DNA of 14,365 nt from CAYORM01 sp964406375. GTDB lineage: Bacteria > Pseudomonadota > Alphaproteobacteria > DSM-16000 > Inquilinaceae. Shown one piece after another: positions 13,879 through 14,365 of this stretch. Below the pieces are notes generated by a model. It was not told the origin of the DNA. It worked only from the letters and a program-made list of their open reading frames with translations, and made no database searches. A program made the position numbers and the translations under genes. Location of the stretch: positions 1 through 14,365 of the forward strand of contig CAYORM010000075.1 in assembly GCA_964406375.1 (NCBI GenBank), given 5' to 3'. Positions within the stretch are counted from its first letter, which is position 1. The number at the start of each line of letters is the position of its first letter.

Positions 13879-14365
13879 ATGGAGATGCCCCCGCCCGACG
13901 CCGCGACCCTCGCGCGGCGCGCGGAGATCGCAGCCGCGTTGCGCGCGATCGTCCCGGACGGCGTCCGCGAGACGGAGGACGAGCGGCGCGTCTACGAGAC
14001 CGATGCGCTGACCGCCTACCGCACCCTGCCGCTCGTCGTGGTGCTGCCGGAAACGACGGCGCAGGTCGCCGAGATCCTCGCCACCTGCCACCGCATGGGG
14101 GTGAAGGTCGTGCCGCGTGGCGCCGGCACCTCGCTCTCGGGCGGGGCGCTGCCGCTCGCCGACGGCGTGCTGCTGGCGATGAGCCGCTTCGACCGCATCC
14201 TCGAGATCGACCTGCCCAATCGCTGCGCCCGGGTGCAGCCGGGCGTCACCAATCTGGCGATCAGCCAGGCGGTCGCGCATGAGGGCTTCTATTACGCCCC
14301 TGATCCGTCGAGCCAGATCGCCTGCACGATCGGCGGCAATGTGGCGGAGAATTCCGGCGGCGTGC
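13879..14365 (+). CDS. glcD: Glycolate oxidase FAD-binding subunit GlcD, 5' part (runs off the window)
   Basis: The FAD-linked catalytic subunit of glycolate oxidase (GlcDEF), which oxidises glycolate to glyoxylate at the membrane with electrons passed to the respiratory chain. Only the first 162 codons are present, about one third of a protein near 490-500 residues. Seen: RVYETDALTAYR, the FAD-binding PCMH-fold segment VVPRGAGTSLSGGALPLADG (77-96), ARVQPGVTNLAISQAV, YYAPDPSSQIACTIGGNVAE and NSGGV at the edge. These align very closely with E. coli GlcD. The ATG at 13879 is supported by GGAGGG six bases before it; a second ATG two codons later is less well placed. glcE and glcF would be expected next, outside the window. 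A D-lactate dehydrogenase of the same family is the less likely alternative. Confidence 0.93.
   Translation, partial: MEMPPPDAATLARRAEIAAALRAIVPDGVRETEDERRVYETDALTAYRTLPLVVVLPETTAQVAEILATCHRMGVKVVPRGAGTSLSGGALPLADGVLLAMSRFDRILEIDLPNRCARVQPGVTNLAISQAVAHEGFYYAPDPSSQIACTIGGNVAENSGGV

Overview
This is a high-GC window (about 70% by eye) from an alphaproteobacterium. The evidence is the plant/alphaproteobacterial-type glutamate-cysteine ligase, the ubiA / rsmE-gshA arrangement, the ETF-beta lysine methyltransferase homologue, and the close match of PheS and GlcD to alphaproteobacterial forms. I cannot place it to genus. I see no tRNA, rRNA, CRISPR array, insertion sequence, phage gene or attachment site. 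Almost all of the sequence is coding and the gaps are short. No gap without a gene exceeds 300 bases; the largest are 132 bp (ubiA/rsmE), 113 bp (gntR/aldo-keto reductase) and 92 bp (ubiA/histidine kinase).

Layout. (1) 1-3106, plus strand: the 3' two thirds of pheS and all of pheT, the two subunits of phenylalanyl-tRNA synthetase. (2) 3138-7415, minus strand, read from right to left: an SDR oxidoreductase, a GntR/FCD regulator, an aldo/keto reductase resembling sugar 1-dehydrogenases, a PfkB-type 2-keto-3-deoxygluconate kinase (kdgK) and KDPG aldolase (eda). The last three genes are chained by two 4-base GTGA stop/start overlaps. Divergent from the SDR gene, at 7489-8301 on the plus strand, is a 2-oxo-4-pentenoate-hydratase/FAH-family enzyme. 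(3) 8311-10495, minus strand: rsmE then gshA. (4) 10628-11545, plus strand: ubiA, divergent from rsmE. (5) 11638-13814, plus strand: an orphan seven-TM histidine kinase and an ETF-beta-type lysine methyltransferase. (6) 13879 to the end, plus strand: the 5' third of glcD (glycolate oxidase FAD subunit).

How the genes work together. Region 2 is the accessory part. KdgK and Eda together turn 2-keto-3-deoxygluconate into pyruvate and glyceraldehyde-3-phosphate (the lower semi-phosphorylative Entner-Doudoroff route). The aldo/keto reductase would supply a sugar lactone by oxidising C1 of an aldose. The SDR and FAH-type enzymes could serve a parallel non-phosphorylated branch such as the L-fucose/L-rhamnose-type diketo-acid route. 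The GntR regulator is probably the local repressor. No lactonase, sugar-acid dehydratase or transporter is in the window, so the substrate is unresolved. The rest is housekeeping: translation, ribosome modification, glutathione and ubiquinone synthesis. The histidine kinase has no adjacent response regulator. I did not find a wholly new system; the sugar-acid cluster and the orphan kinase/methyltransferase pair are the parts most worth following up.
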